DNA of 14,062 bases, from the NCBI GenBank assembly GCA_048360435.1, contig DBGCOP010000008.1, positions 1-14,062 of the forward strand. The letters are read 5' to 3'. Under the pieces are notes generated by a model, which saw nothing but the letters and a program-made list of their open reading frames with translations, had not been told where the DNA came from and ran no database searches. Made by a program: the position numbers and the translations under genes. Positions 1-6,853 of the stretch are shown one piece after another. How positions within the stretch are numbered: position 1 is the first letter of the stretch; every line of letters starts with the position of its first letter. Origin of the DNA: Limenecus sp048360435. Lineage in GTDB: Bacteria; Cyanobacteriota; Vampirovibrionia; Gastranaerophilales; Gastranaerophilaceae.

Positions 1-278
1 ACATAAAAGTTTTTGCCGTTGTATTCAAACTCAAACGCAAAATCTTTCCATGCCAAATGTTGAAAAAACTCGTCCTTTGAGGCGTCCCAATATGCGCCTG
101 CGTTGCGATGATCAACAAGCTTAAATTCGCTTTTATCCGCATCGTATTTATCGCACAAATATTCAACGGCTTTTGCTTTGGCACATGGATAAATCACCTT
201 GTCAGCCGATACCCCAATGCCGATGCACAGTACAGCCGCAATCACAATAATAATTGCCGCCGCAACCCTCTTTTTCAT
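1..278 (-). CDS. Small secreted or membrane-anchored protein, C-terminus cut by the window edge
   Basis: The minus-strand frame opens with ATG at 278 and runs out of the window after 92 codons. The first ~22 residues are Lys/Arg followed by an Ala/Ile/Val-rich stretch (begins MKKRVAAAIIIVIAAVLC), which is a signal peptide or N-terminal membrane anchor. A cysteine follows that stretch, but the preceding residues (AVL-C) are a poor lipobox, so lipidation is doubtful. The rest is a charged, aromatic-rich soluble segment. A strong GGAGGGG Shine-Dalgarno at 285-291, 6 nt before ATG, and a good promoter at 340-368 support it as a real gene. It may belong to the small single-anchor proteins found in Firmicutes (DUF3139-like), but this is a guess from general appearance; function unknown. 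Confidence 0.75.
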   Translation of the reverse strand, partial: MKKRVAAAIIIVIAAVLCIGIGVSADKVIYPCAKAKAVEYLCDKYDADKSEFKLVDHRNAGAYWDASKDEFFQHLAWKDFAFEFEYNGKNFY

Positions 279-339
279 ACATCACCCCTCCATACCGAAA
301 ATCAACAAAAATTTCCGCAATAATTTATTATTCAGTTTG

Positions 340-368
340 ATTATATAACATAATCATTATTTTGTAAA
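340..368 (-). promoter_or_regulatory. Sigma-A-type promoter for the gene at 1-278
   Basis: Reading the minus strand, TTTACA (363-368) is followed after exactly 17 bp by TATAAT (340-345). Transcription would start near 333 and give a leader of about 55 nt before the ATG at 278. Confidence 0.65.
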
Positions 369-377
369 TACCAAAGC

Positions 378-417
378 ATAAAAAAGCACCGCAGGCGATA
401 TGGCTGCGGTGTTTTTA
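378..417 (-). terminator. Intrinsic terminator downstream of the 633-aa membrane protein gene
   Basis: CACCGCAG (387-394) and CTGCGGTG (404-411) form an 8-bp GC-rich stem with a 9-nt loop, extended by A/T pairs. On the minus strand the stem is followed by a T-run. It lies 13 bp past the stop of the minus-strand gene. Because the stem is flanked by A-run and T-run it could also work on the plus strand. Confidence 0.75.
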
Positions 418-429
418 AATAGGACTTGT

Positions 430-2331
430 TTATTTGATTTTAACCGTTTTTGCCTGAACGAATGTGTCGGCATCTTTATCAAATGTAACGGTTACGGTGT
501 TACCCTTTTCAACAAGGAGAACATCCATACACTCGGTAGCGGTAATGTAATAATATTTGCCGTTGACCTTGAGATAAAATACCGTATTGCCGTTGTTAAC
601 GGTTGTTTTAATATCAGTTACCTCACCTGTGACAGTGGTTGCGCCGCTTGTTGATGAAGAAGTATTATCACCGGTTGACGGCTGTGTTGTTGCTTCGTTT
701 GACGATGAATTTGACGATGAATCGTCATCATCCGTTACGGTTTGACCTTTCTTGGTGAGAGCCGCCTCGTAGTTTTCCTTTGCTTTTTTAAGGCAGGCGT
801 TCTTTTTACTGTATTCGCCCTCCATTACGCAATAGCCGACAATGGTTTTATCGTTAAGGCTAACATAAGCATAGCCTTTAACCGTAAAATCATCACCGTA
901 AAGCGACATAAAGTATGTTGGCTTGCCGCCGATGTTAAGCAGTATCGGGAAGGTCGGGCTGTAGCCGTAGTTTTGAACAGCGTCTTTTGCAGAGCCTTGT
1001 GCAGAGCTTTCCTTTGCACCGCCGTTTTTATAATAGCGTGTTTCCTTTGTACGCTGGTTACAAAGAATGAAACCGAAGTTTGAGGTGTCGGATTTAAGCG
1101 AGGTTATGCCTGTGTAAACCCAAACATCACCGTTAAGTGCAATATAACCGTTGCCGTCAGAGGCAACATTTGCATCGTCCTGGAAGAAAATTGAGTTCCA
1201 AAAACCGCCAGAAAGCTTGCCGTGATAGTTATACTGCTGAACGATGAGGTTTTCGCTGTAAACAACATCAATCCAGTTGAATTGCTTGTCTGATTTGATT
1301 TTATCAATATCGTGATATTCGCTCTTACCGTTCAATGCGTCGGTAATGATTACGCCCTTGACATCTGTGCCGCCGAACAAACCGATTGTTTTGTCGAGCA
1401 CCGGAGTAATCCAATACGGATGGCCGCTGTCGTCAAGTTCGAAATTAGGAGTATCCATAATAGCGCTCGGATACTGAAAACGAAGGTGACGAACAAGTTT
1501 TTCGTTGAAAAGCTCGGACGGAGAATATGTGATTCCCGAGCCGAACTGCTTTGCGCAGTCAACGGCATATGCAGTTTGGTTGACAACATCAATAACCATA
1601 TACGCCGGGATACCGTGTTTTGTGTTGTTGAGCCACTTAAACGCATCGGCATATTCAAGATACGCAACCCTTACCGGACTGTCCTTATCAAATTTGATTG
1701 TTCTGCCGTCGCCTGCGTTGACGATTTGACCGGAGAAGTTGATTTGAGTTGAAACAGATGATACAACATACTGGCTCATATATTCATCGAGAGAGCCAAG
1801 TTCCTGGTCGGCAAGCGCCTCTGCCGTTGCACTGTCAAGCTGAGGAACTTCGTCATATTTAATATCCTTGAAATCTTCAGAGAAATTGCTGTTCTTAACT
1901 TGCATAATATTGCTGTAATCGGTTGCTCTGAACAATGTGCAGCCGACAACAAAGCCGACACCCATAACAACAAGCAACACGCCGACAATAATCAAAGGTA
2001 TGATAGATTTTTTCTTTGCATACTCTCTGCGCTCAACCTTTTTGCGCGCACCGATAACAATTGCAAAAGATGCGCAAAAAACAGCAATGAGGATAAGCAA
2101 AAATACATAAAAATCGGTTGATTTGAAATTGAGTGCAGGAATCATCATATAATACACACCGAAGCCGACAATCGCTGTGATTAAAAATGAAATCAAGATT
2201 TTAAGCGGAAGTTTCGGAGGCGTTACAACAACCTCAACATCCGTTGATTTTGTGGGCCATTTGAATTTTGACTTGAAGTTTTCGATAACCTCGTCGGCAT
2301 CATAGTCCATATTTGGAATTTTATCGCTCAT
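430..2331 (-). CDS. 633-aa three-helix membrane protein with large extracytoplasmic domain
   Basis: A ~42-residue charged cytoplasmic N-terminus is followed by three predicted membrane helices at about 43-66, 74-95 and 109-131. One basic loop (ARKKVERREYAKKK) lies between helices 2 and 3, so the ~500-residue remainder should be outside. The outer part is a Tyr/Trp/Gly-rich globular domain (about 150-505), including GGFWNSIFFQDD near 375-386 and a region reading like a beta-rich fold (YIALNGDVWVYTGITS, 396-411). A low-complexity Asp/Ser/Thr linker follows (534-567), then a small beta-rich domain (568-633) that could be OB-like. ATG at 2331 has GGAGT 6 nt upstream and a 17-bp-spaced promoter. 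I recall similar proteins in gut Clostridia under inconsistent names (for example CvpA family); I cannot assign a function. A role at the cell envelope is inferred from topology only. It is monocistronic, bounded by its own promoter and terminator. Confidence 0.9.
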   Translation of the reverse strand: MSDKIPNMDYDADEVIENFKSKFKWPTKSTDVEVVVTPPKLPLKILISFLITAIVGFGVYYMMIPALNFKSTDFYVFLLILIAVFCASFAIVIGARKKVERREYAKKKSIIPLIIVGVLLVVMGVGFVVGCTLFRATDYSNIMQVKNSNFSEDFKDIKYDEVPQLDSATAEALADQELGSLDEYMSQYVVSSVSTQINFSGQIVNAGDGRTIKFDKDSPVRVAYLEYADAFKWLNNTKHGIPAYMVIDVVNQTAYAVDCAKQFGSGITYSPSELFNEKLVRHLRFQYPSAIMDTPNFELDDSGHPYWITPVLDKTIGLFGGTDVKGVIITDALNGKSEYHDIDKIKSDKQFNWIDVVYSENLIVQQYNYHGKLSGGFWNSIFFQDDANVASDGNGYIALNGDVWVYTGITSLKSDTSNFGFILCNQRTKETRYYKNGGAKESSAQGSAKDAVQNYGYSPTFPILLNIGGKPTYFMSLYGDDFTVKGYAYVSLNDKTIVGYCVMEGEYSKKNACLKKAKENYEAALTKKGQTVTDDDDSSSNSSSNEATTQPSTGDNTSSSTSGATTVTGEVTDIKTTVNNGNTVFYLKVNGKYYYITATECMDVLLVEKGNTVTVTFDKDADTFVQAKTVKIK

Positions 2332-2361
2332 AGAAATACTCCGTTCTTTAATAGTGAAACA

Positions 2362-2390
2362 ATTATACTATATAGCGCGTGCTTTGGCAA
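2362..2390 (-). promoter_or_regulatory. Sigma-A-type promoter for the 633-aa membrane protein gene
   Basis: On the minus strand, TTGCCA (2385-2390) and TATAAT (2362-2367) are separated by exactly 17 bp. The expected start near 2355 leaves a short leader containing the GGAGT ribosome site at 2338-2342. Confidence 0.65.
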
Positions 2391-2442
2391 TAATATTTTA
2401 ATTTTGTTCACAATTATATATTTTGGTAAAAATCTAATTTGA

Positions 2443-2474
2443 CAAAAAACAAAGCCGTTCGACAGAACGGCTTT
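2443..2474 (-). terminator. Intrinsic terminator of the lipoprotein gene
   Basis: AAAGCCGTTC (2451-2460) and GAACGGCTTT (2465-2474) form a perfect 10-bp stem with a 4-nt loop. Reading the minus strand it is followed by GTTTTTTG. It lies 16 bp after the stop codon of the gene at 2491-3468. Confidence 0.88.
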
Positions 2475-2490
2475 GAAATTATTAAATCAA

Positions 2491-3468
2491 TTATTTAAGT
2501 TTGATTTGCTTTGATTTGTAAATATAATCAGCTGATGCAGGATAGTGGTTTTTGTAAGTGATGTCAAGAGTAGCGTTCTTATTTCTGATAACGGTTACAT
2601 TTGCGTGTGAAACGGCAACCTTAACATTCATTTGATAATCAGCCTCAACGATTTCCTTTGTTGAAGTGTTAATCTTGATTGTACCCGTACCGCCTTTGTA
2701 GTTAACCTTTACGTTATCCTTAGCGTCGCCTTCTGCCCATGTAAGAAGAGTAATTTGGCTTACTGCGCCGCCGATATCACCGAGAACTTCAAAGAATCTG
2801 CCCTGTGAGTCATCACCACGCATTGACATTTCAGCTGCCTTAGGCTGAATTGTAAGGGTGATTGTGCCGTCTTTGTTATCCTTTACATTTGATGCAAGAA
2901 TATCATCGCCTGTGAGAGTTGATGTTCTGTAGTCATGCGCATTCTTTTCCTTACCTTCTTTAACACCCTCGCTGTTGTTGTCGAGCTTAGGATCTCTGTT
3001 GTTACAAGGAACAAGGCCGTAAACGCCTGGTTTAAACAAGCCGTTAACAATACCCGGAACAAGGCTGTTAATAGTTGAGTTTTTCTGACCGTCAACAAGA
3101 ATATTATCGACTTTCAAATCCTCATCGCCGAGTAATTTATAATAAGTACAATCCTTGCCGTCCTTATCAAGATAAGTAGCTGTTAATGTCTTAGTATAGT
3201 TATAAGCTTCTACATAATACTTAGCAACATCATCGTTTGTCTTGAAGTCAACGCCGCCGTATGTACCTGCTTTAAGCTCGTCGATAACCGGCTTATCCTC
3301 GTCAGCGCCCTCTTCCTCTTTTGTTTGATTCCAAGTGCCTGCCTTAATCTCGTTGATAGCTCCGATGGTTGCGTTAGTAACATAGTTCATTTTTGCACAA
3401 CCTGCAAATGCTGCGCAAATTGCTGCAACTAATACTACACACAAAATCTTTTTAACTGTTTTTTTCAT
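2491..3468 (-). CDS. Predicted lipoprotein, 325 aa, function unknown
   Basis: The N-terminus has a basic start (MKKTVKKIL), a hydrophobic core and a lipobox FAGC ending at Cys24, the expected signal for lipoprotein processing and membrane anchoring. The mature part begins with an acidic, Lys/Glu-rich segment with two copies of an 'I.ELKAGTY / IN.EIKAGTW'-like phrase (about 38-46 and 63-71). It then has a mixed alpha/beta region and a C-terminal half rich in alternating hydrophobic and Thr/Lys residues (about 195-325), which reads as beta-sheet. I do not recognise the family. ATG at 3468 is preceded by a purine-rich AAGGGG site about 10 nt upstream, within a GGGG/CCCC palindrome. It is divergent from the zinc-ribbon gene at 3724, and both products would sit at the membrane surface. 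Confidence 0.88.
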   Translation of the reverse strand: MKKTVKKILCVVLVAAICAAFAGCAKMNYVTNATIGAINEIKAGTWNQTKEEEGADEDKPVIDELKAGTYGGVDFKTNDDVAKYYVEAYNYTKTLTATYLDKDGKDCTYYKLLGDEDLKVDNILVDGQKNSTINSLVPGIVNGLFKPGVYGLVPCNNRDPKLDNNSEGVKEGKEKNAHDYRTSTLTGDDILASNVKDNKDGTITLTIQPKAAEMSMRGDDSQGRFFEVLGDIGGAVSQITLLTWAEGDAKDNVKVNYKGGTGTIKINTSTKEIVEADYQMNVKVAVSHANVTVIRNKNATLDITYKNHYPASADYIYKSKQIKLK

Positions 3469-3542
3469 TATTGGGGTTCCCCTTTCACGATATATATGTT
3501 CTCATAAATGAAAATAACACAAATCGAAAACATTACATATTA

Positions 3543-3571
3543 AATTTATTATAAATCGGACAAAAAGTCAA
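3543..3571 (-). promoter_or_regulatory. Possible promoter of the lipoprotein gene
   Basis: On the minus strand TTGACT (3566-3571) lies 17 bp before TAAATT (3543-3548). The -35 is good and the -10 is weak. A TATAAT in the same AT-rich stretch is spaced too closely (12 bp) to the -35. Confidence 0.35.
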
Positions 3572-3624
3572 TAGTAAAATTCAAAATTAATTAAAAACTT
3601 TCAAAAAATTGTAACATTTTTCAG

Positions 3625-3653
3625 TTGTTTATGAATTTATTATATGTTATAAT
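3625..3653 (+). promoter_or_regulatory. Sigma-A-type promoter of the zinc-ribbon / C_GCAxxG operon
   Basis: TTGTTT (3625-3630) and TATAAT (3648-3653) are separated by 17 bp. The expected start is near 3660, about 64 nt before the ATG at 3724. This promoter overlaps the longest open frame, so the upstream TTG at 3625 cannot be the true start. Confidence 0.6.
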
Positions 3654-3723
3654 TCAAAAAAGACAGTTTTTTATACAATTATACATAATATATACCACTA
3701 TTATGATACAGCGAGGGATTTTT

Positions 3724-4536
3724 ATGAGATGCAGAAACTGCGGATGTGAAAATGACGACAATTTATATATATGCCAAAACTGCGGTTCACCGCTTTATGA
3801 CGAGGGTGAAGGACCGATAACAGACGAACCTTCGCATGAACAGCAGAACAACACCGCAAATCAAACGCAGGTGTTTGACATTAATTCGGCAAGTGCGCCG
3901 GGCGGAGAATACCAAAATTACTCCCAAAGTGCTCAAAATCAAGGTGAATATTCTGCAAATCCTGCACAAAACACAAGTTCACCGGTCCCTAACGGCGATG
4001 ATGAACAGGAAAAGAAGAAAAAGCAGCAAACAATTATAATAATAGCCGTTTTATCGGTTGTTTTGGTTGCCGTAATCGTGGGCACGATTTTTGCCGTTGC
4101 ACACAAAAAGAGCAGCAACGCTCCGAGTGAAAGCTCATCGTTCTCGACATCACAAACCGAAAGCACATCTTCGACGAGAGCATATTCATCAGCAACAAAA
4201 TTTACAACGGAAAGCACGACGGCTTCAACAACCGCACCTACACAAACCACAACCACCACTACCGCACCGGTGACATACAAGGTATCGGTCAGCGTTGACG
4301 GCGAGGGCGGCGGCTCTGTCAGCGGCGGCGGAAGCTACAAAAGCGGCAAGCGTGTAACGGTTGTTGCCGCACCCGATGAAGGATATGAATTTAAGGGCTG
4401 GTATTCGGGCGATTCCCTTATGTCCACAAGCCGTGCTTATTCATTTCAAGCGTCACAAAACATTGATTTGACAGCAAAATTCACACCGTCACAGACAAGC
4501 GGCAATATTCCGAATGCAGACGGAGGCGAAGATTAA
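3724..4536 (+). CDS. Zinc-ribbon, single-helix membrane protein with external InlB-type repeat
   Basis: With the ATG at 3724 (GAGGG 6 nt upstream) the product is 270 aa. Residues 3-20 hold two CxxC knuckles (C3-x2-C6 and C17-x2-C20), a zinc-ribbon expected in the cytoplasm. A Gln/Asn/Ser-rich acidic linker and a KKKK patch lead into one membrane helix (about 103-125). Outside follows a long Ser/Thr-rich stalk (about 130-183), then one repeat (185-253) with the pattern 'V.G.GGG.VSGGG.Y..G..V.V.A.P..GY.F.GWY'. This pattern is typical of the divergent InlB B-repeat (Listeria-Bacteroides repeat) of surface proteins. The architecture suggests a surface-exposed protein with an inside domain; its ligand and role are unknown. 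The stop codon shares one base with the start of the next gene (TAATG), so the two are likely co-translated. Confidence 0.9.
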   Translation: MRCRNCGCENDDNLYICQNCGSPLYDEGEGPITDEPSHEQQNNTANQTQVFDINSASAPGGEYQNYSQSAQNQGEYSANPAQNTSSPVPNGDDEQEKKKKQQTIIIIAVLSVVLVAVIVGTIFAVAHKKSSNAPSESSSFSTSQTESTSSTRAYSSATKFTTESTTASTTAPTQTTTTTTAPVTYKVSVSVDGEGGGSVSGGGSYKSGKRVTVVAAPDEGYEFKGWYSGDSLMSTSRAYSFQASQNIDLTAKFTPSQTSGNIPNADGGED

Positions 4537-5006
4537 TGACGCGCGGCGAAAAAGCAAAAGAATATTTTTTGCAGGGGTATAATTGCTCACAGTCGGTAGC
4601 AATGGCTTTTTCCGATTTAATCGGCATGGACGAGGCGCAAATTGCAAGGGCTGTTTGCGGATTCGGCGGCGGAATCGGCAGAATGAGAGAAGTTTGCGGC
4701 ACAATTTCGGGCGCAACATTTGTGCTCTCAATGCTTTACGGATACAGCGACCCAAAGGATTTTGCCAATAAAAAAAGCATTTATTGCGATGTTCAGAGCG
4801 TTGCAAATAAATTCAAGGAAGCAAACGGCTCAATCATTTGCCGCGAGCTTTTAGGGCTTGACAAGGCGGCAAAAACACCGCCAACTCCCGAAAAACGAAC
4901 TCAGCAGTATTACAAAAAGCGCCCGTGTGCAGATCTTTGCTCGGACTGTGCAGGATTTCTCGAGGAATACATCGCTCAAAAGCAAAATATTGCTCAACAA
5001 GCATAA
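4536..5006 (+). CDS. C_GCAxxG_C_C family protein
   Basis: The 156-aa product matches the C_GCAxxG_C_C family (Pfam Cys-rich redox-like proteins). An early Cys17 lies in a YNCSQSV context, followed by C41-GFGGGIGRM, R51-EVC54-GTISGA (the Gly/Cys block that names the family), C84, C102 in an ICREL context, and a cysteine-rich tail with C131, C135 and C138 near the end. Several conserved cysteines suggest metal or Fe-S binding or redox activity, but the family's biochemical role is not settled to my knowledge. ATG overlaps the preceding TAA, with GGAGG at 4522-4526 lying 9 nt upstream inside the previous gene. It is thus the second gene of a two-gene operon with the membrane zinc-ribbon protein. 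No clear terminator follows before the tRNA promoter. Confidence 0.9.
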   Translation: MTRGEKAKEYFLQGYNCSQSVAMAFSDLIGMDEAQIARAVCGFGGGIGRMREVCGTISGATFVLSMLYGYSDPKDFANKKSIYCDVQSVANKFKEANGSIICRELLGLDKAAKTPPTPEKRTQQYYKKRPCADLCSDCAGFLEEYIAQKQNIAQQA

Positions 5007-5075
5007 AAATCGGGCAATAATTTAACAATATGCTCAATCAAAACACATTTTCATCATATAATAATCAAAAAACGC

Positions 5076-5104
5076 TTGCATTTTGCTCTGTAATATGTTA
5101 TAGT
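5076..5104 (+). promoter_or_regulatory. Promoter in front of the split tRNA-Arg locus
   Basis: TTGCAT (5076-5081) and TATAGT (5099-5104) are separated by 17 bp, giving a start near 5111. An inverted repeat TTTTGCTC (5081-5088) / GAGCAAAA (5109-5116) flanks the -10. The first tRNA-like sequence downstream is the broken copy at 5136, not the intact gene at 5239. Confidence 0.55.
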
Positions 5105-5135
5105 ATTTGAGCAAAAGCGATGAGCGATTGCATAT

Positions 5136-5186
5136 GCGCCGGTAGCTCAGCTGGATAGAGTGACTGGCTACGAAACACAAGGTCGA
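5136..5186 (+). pseudogene. Broken 5' part of a tRNA-Arg(ACG) gene
   Basis: Bases 5136-5174 match the 5' part of the intact tRNA at 5239 (acceptor 5' strand, D arm, anticodon 5' strand and loop through CTACGAA) with a single difference, C instead of T at the fifth base. After the loop the expected CCAGT is replaced by ACACA, so the anticodon stem cannot close. AGGTCG still aligns at the right place, then similarity stops, and there is no T arm, 3' acceptor strand or CCA. It cannot make a tRNA. Either it is the host half left when the element integrated, or it is a decayed duplicate. Confidence 0.8.
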
Positions 5187-5198
5187 CTTGTGGATATT

Positions 5199-5227
5199 TT
5201 GTTAACAACTGAATAAGTTGATATATT
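5199..5227 (+). promoter_or_regulatory. Possible separate promoter for the intact tRNA-Arg
   Basis: TTGTTA (5199-5204) and TATATT (5222-5227) are spaced by 17 bp, just 12 bp before the mature tRNA 5' end at 5239. The -35 lies within a perfect 10-bp palindrome TTGTTAACAA (5199-5208). Confidence 0.4.
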
Positions 5228-5238
5228 TTTATTGGTAT

Positions 5239-5315
5239 GCGCTGGTAGCTCAGCTGGATAGAGTGACTGGCTACGAACCAGTAGGTCGGGGGTTCGAGTC
5301 CCTTCCAGCGTACCA
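5239..5315 (+). tRNA. tRNA-Arg (anticodon ACG)
   Basis: A full 77-nt cloverleaf can be drawn: acceptor GCGCTGG/CCAGCGT, D stem GCTC/GAGT, anticodon stem ACTGG/CCAGT around CTACGAA (anticodon ACG), a 5-nt variable loop AGGTC, T stem GGGGG/CCCTT around TTCGAGT, discriminator A and encoded CCA. It would read CGN arginine codons after A34-to-I34 editing. It is unusually rich in G-U pairs: first acceptor pair, D-stem outer pair and two T-stem pairs. It borders the AT-rich element and its integrase, so it marks the integration locus. The variant bases may mean it came in with the element (see findings). Confidence 0.93.
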
Positions 5316-5351
5316 AAAAGTCCCGTAAACACTGCGTTTTCGGGACTTTTT
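5315..5351 (+). terminator. Intrinsic terminator directly after tRNA-Arg
   Basis: AAAAAGTCCCG (5315-5325) and CGGGACTTTTT (5341-5351) form a perfect 11-bp stem with a 15-nt loop. The stem begins on the last base of the tRNA CCA and ends in T-rich sequence. It is symmetric enough to act in both directions. Confidence 0.85.
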
Positions 5352-5481
5352 ACTTTTTATAATCTTTCAAATTGAATTTATGAATCAAATAATAAATAAA
5401 GTTTTTATCCGAAAATTAAAATCTCCATATTTGCTTTTTTTGTTAATATTTACAACATATTCATTGTAAAAATAATCTACA

Positions 5482-5500
5482 TGACCACAATTTGACCACA
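5482..5500 (+). repeat. Direct repeat TGACCACA x2, possible integrase arm-type site
   Basis: TGACCACA occurs at 5482-5489 and 5493-5500, an 11-bp period (about one helix turn), between the tRNA and the integrase gene. A further GACCACAAT lies at 6792-6800 on the other side of the integrase gene. Tn916-type integrases bind short direct repeats near the element end; assignment here is inference. Confidence 0.4.
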
Positions 5501-5516
5501 TCGCTTTTCAAAGAAA

Positions 5517-5556
5517 AAACAGGCAGTCTTGATTTTTACATCAAGACTGCCTGTTT
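5517..5556 (-). terminator. Intrinsic terminator of the integrase gene
   Basis: A perfect 17-bp stem (5517-5533 with 5540-5556, core CAGGCAGTCTTGAT) has a 6-nt loop. It is followed on the minus strand by a T-rich tail and lies 7 bp beyond the integrase stop codon. Confidence 0.9.
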
Positions 5557-5563
5557 CTCTGTT

Positions 5564-6766
5564 TTATGCTGTGTACTGTATTATTTTTATGCGTTTTTCA
5601 TTTTCTTTTTCTGCGACTAGATTTCCCATAGCATTTGCAACCGTTTGTTGCATTGCATCTGTCACATGCATATAAGTATTCATTGTAAAACCTGCATCGG
5701 TGTGACCAAGCATATGTGATATTGTTTTAATATCCATTCCTTGTTCAAGCGATAAGGTTGCGAAGCTGTGTCGTAAATCATGAAAACGTATTTGCGGTAC
5801 ACCTGCCCGTTTTTGCATTCGGTGCAATTTTCGTGTTATTGATGATGGATCTCTGTAGCCATTTGTAATTGGTGACGGAAAGATCAGTTTTGTATTCAGT
5901 CGTTGTCTGCTCCTTAAAATAATTAATTGATTTAAGCACTCGTCACATATACTGATTTTTCTAATTGACGCCGCTGTTTTAGGAGTCGTCGCTTTAAGTT
6001 CACTTTTGATTCTCTGCACTTGCTTGTTTACGGATATAGTTTTGTTTTTCATATCAAGATCATCCCAAGTCAGTGCAAGTATTTCACCAAGTCGTAAGCC
6101 TGTTGTGATTTCAAGCAGATAAAATTCATAGCAACCGGAAACCTTTGTTTCTTGCAAAAATGCCGCAAGTTCATTTGCTTTCAGTGTTTGCATTTCTTTG
6201 GGTTCGTCCTTTGGTAACTGAACTTTCTTACAAGGATTAGTTGGTATAAGTTCCTCATCCACCGCTTTTTGCAAACAAGTTTGCAGTGCAATTTTAATAT
6301 CTTTGACTGTTTTTACCGACAATCCGTTACCTTTCGATTTAGTATTTCTTATTCTTCCGTTTTGATACAAGTCCATTAGAAATTGTTGACATACAACTGT
6401 AGTTAAATTTTTAATGTTAATATTGCCTATTTTTGGTATTATCTTAGCATTAAAATATTGCTTATATCCGTTTGCTGTATATTCTTTTACACTTGCTTTG
6501 CAGAATGATTCCATCCATATTTCATACCATTCCTCAAGTGTTGGATTAGCATTATTAAGAAAAGCACAGCGATTTAAAATCAGCTGTGCTTCTTCATACT
6601 CTTTAATTGCTTTCTCCAATTTTTCATTACATTCGGTCTTGGTTTTAGCAAGTATATATTTTACTTGTTTTTTACCATTTTTATCTACTCCAGCATTAAA
6701 CCTACCTTCCCATCTGCCGTCTTTTCGTTTTCTTAGTGTTCCCATACCATTATTTCTTTTAGCCAT
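5564..6766 (-). CDS. int: Tyrosine-type site-specific integrase
   Basis: The 400-aa protein has the length and order of Tn916/phage-type tyrosine integrases. An N-terminal basic arm-binding domain (about 1-60, with 'GTLRKRKDGRWEGRF') is followed by a SAM-like core-binding domain (about 75-182) and a catalytic domain (about 190-385). The catalytic set is complete: R225 in TTGLRLGE, K263 in TPKTAAS, H329 and R332 in HDLRHS, H355 in MLGH and nucleophile Y365 in NTYMH. It cuts and rejoins DNA at attP/attB. It points toward the tRNA-Arg gene and is the outermost gene of the element, the usual place for int. ATG at 6766 has AGGGG 7 nt upstream. Base composition is AT-richer than the chromosomal genes. 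A strong terminator follows. Confidence 0.96.
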   Translation of the reverse strand: MAKRNNGMGTLRKRKDGRWEGRFNAGVDKNGKKQVKYILAKTKTECNEKLEKAIKEYEEAQLILNRCAFLNNANPTLEEWYEIWMESFCKASVKEYTANGYKQYFNAKIIPKIGNINIKNLTTVVCQQFLMDLYQNGRIRNTKSKGNGLSVKTVKDIKIALQTCLQKAVDEELIPTNPCKKVQLPKDEPKEMQTLKANELAAFLQETKVSGCYEFYLLEITTGLRLGEILALTWDDLDMKNKTISVNKQVQRIKSELKATTPKTAASIRKISICDECLNQLIILRSRQRLNTKLIFPSPITNGYRDPSSITRKLHRMQKRAGVPQIRFHDLRHSFATLSLEQGMDIKTISHMLGHTDAGFTMNTYMHVTDAMQQTVANAMGNLVAEKENEKRIKIIQYTA

Positions 6767-6853
6767 AATGATTCCCCTTTCTTTTTTTCAAGACCACAAT
6801 ATCACAAAGAAGGTCATTTATCCAGCATATTAAGTATACAAAACCATTACAAA

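Noticed and set aside
400..1752. Plus-strand frames of 84-146 aa opposite the 633-aa gene
   Set aside because: Shadows of a well-supported minus-strand gene; no ribosome sites or domains.
3475..3484. GGGGTTCCCC palindrome at the lipoprotein ribosome site
   Set aside because: Ten-bp palindrome could hide the ribosome site, but it is short, single and has no further supporting structure.
3625..3723. 33-residue N-terminal extension of the zinc-ribbon protein
   Set aside because: Starts at a TTG inside the promoter -35 with no ribosome site; the ATG at 3724 has GAGGG at 6 nt and puts the CxxC knuckles at the N-terminus.
5098..5316. 72-aa minus-strand frame across both tRNA copies (contains GLEPPTYWFVASHS)
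   Set aside because: It is the antisense translation of tRNA sequence, a well-known kind of spurious protein.
6414..6833. 139-aa plus-strand frame opposite the integrase N-terminus
   Set aside because: Antisense to a gene with a complete catalytic set; hydrophobic content follows from the AT-rich complement.
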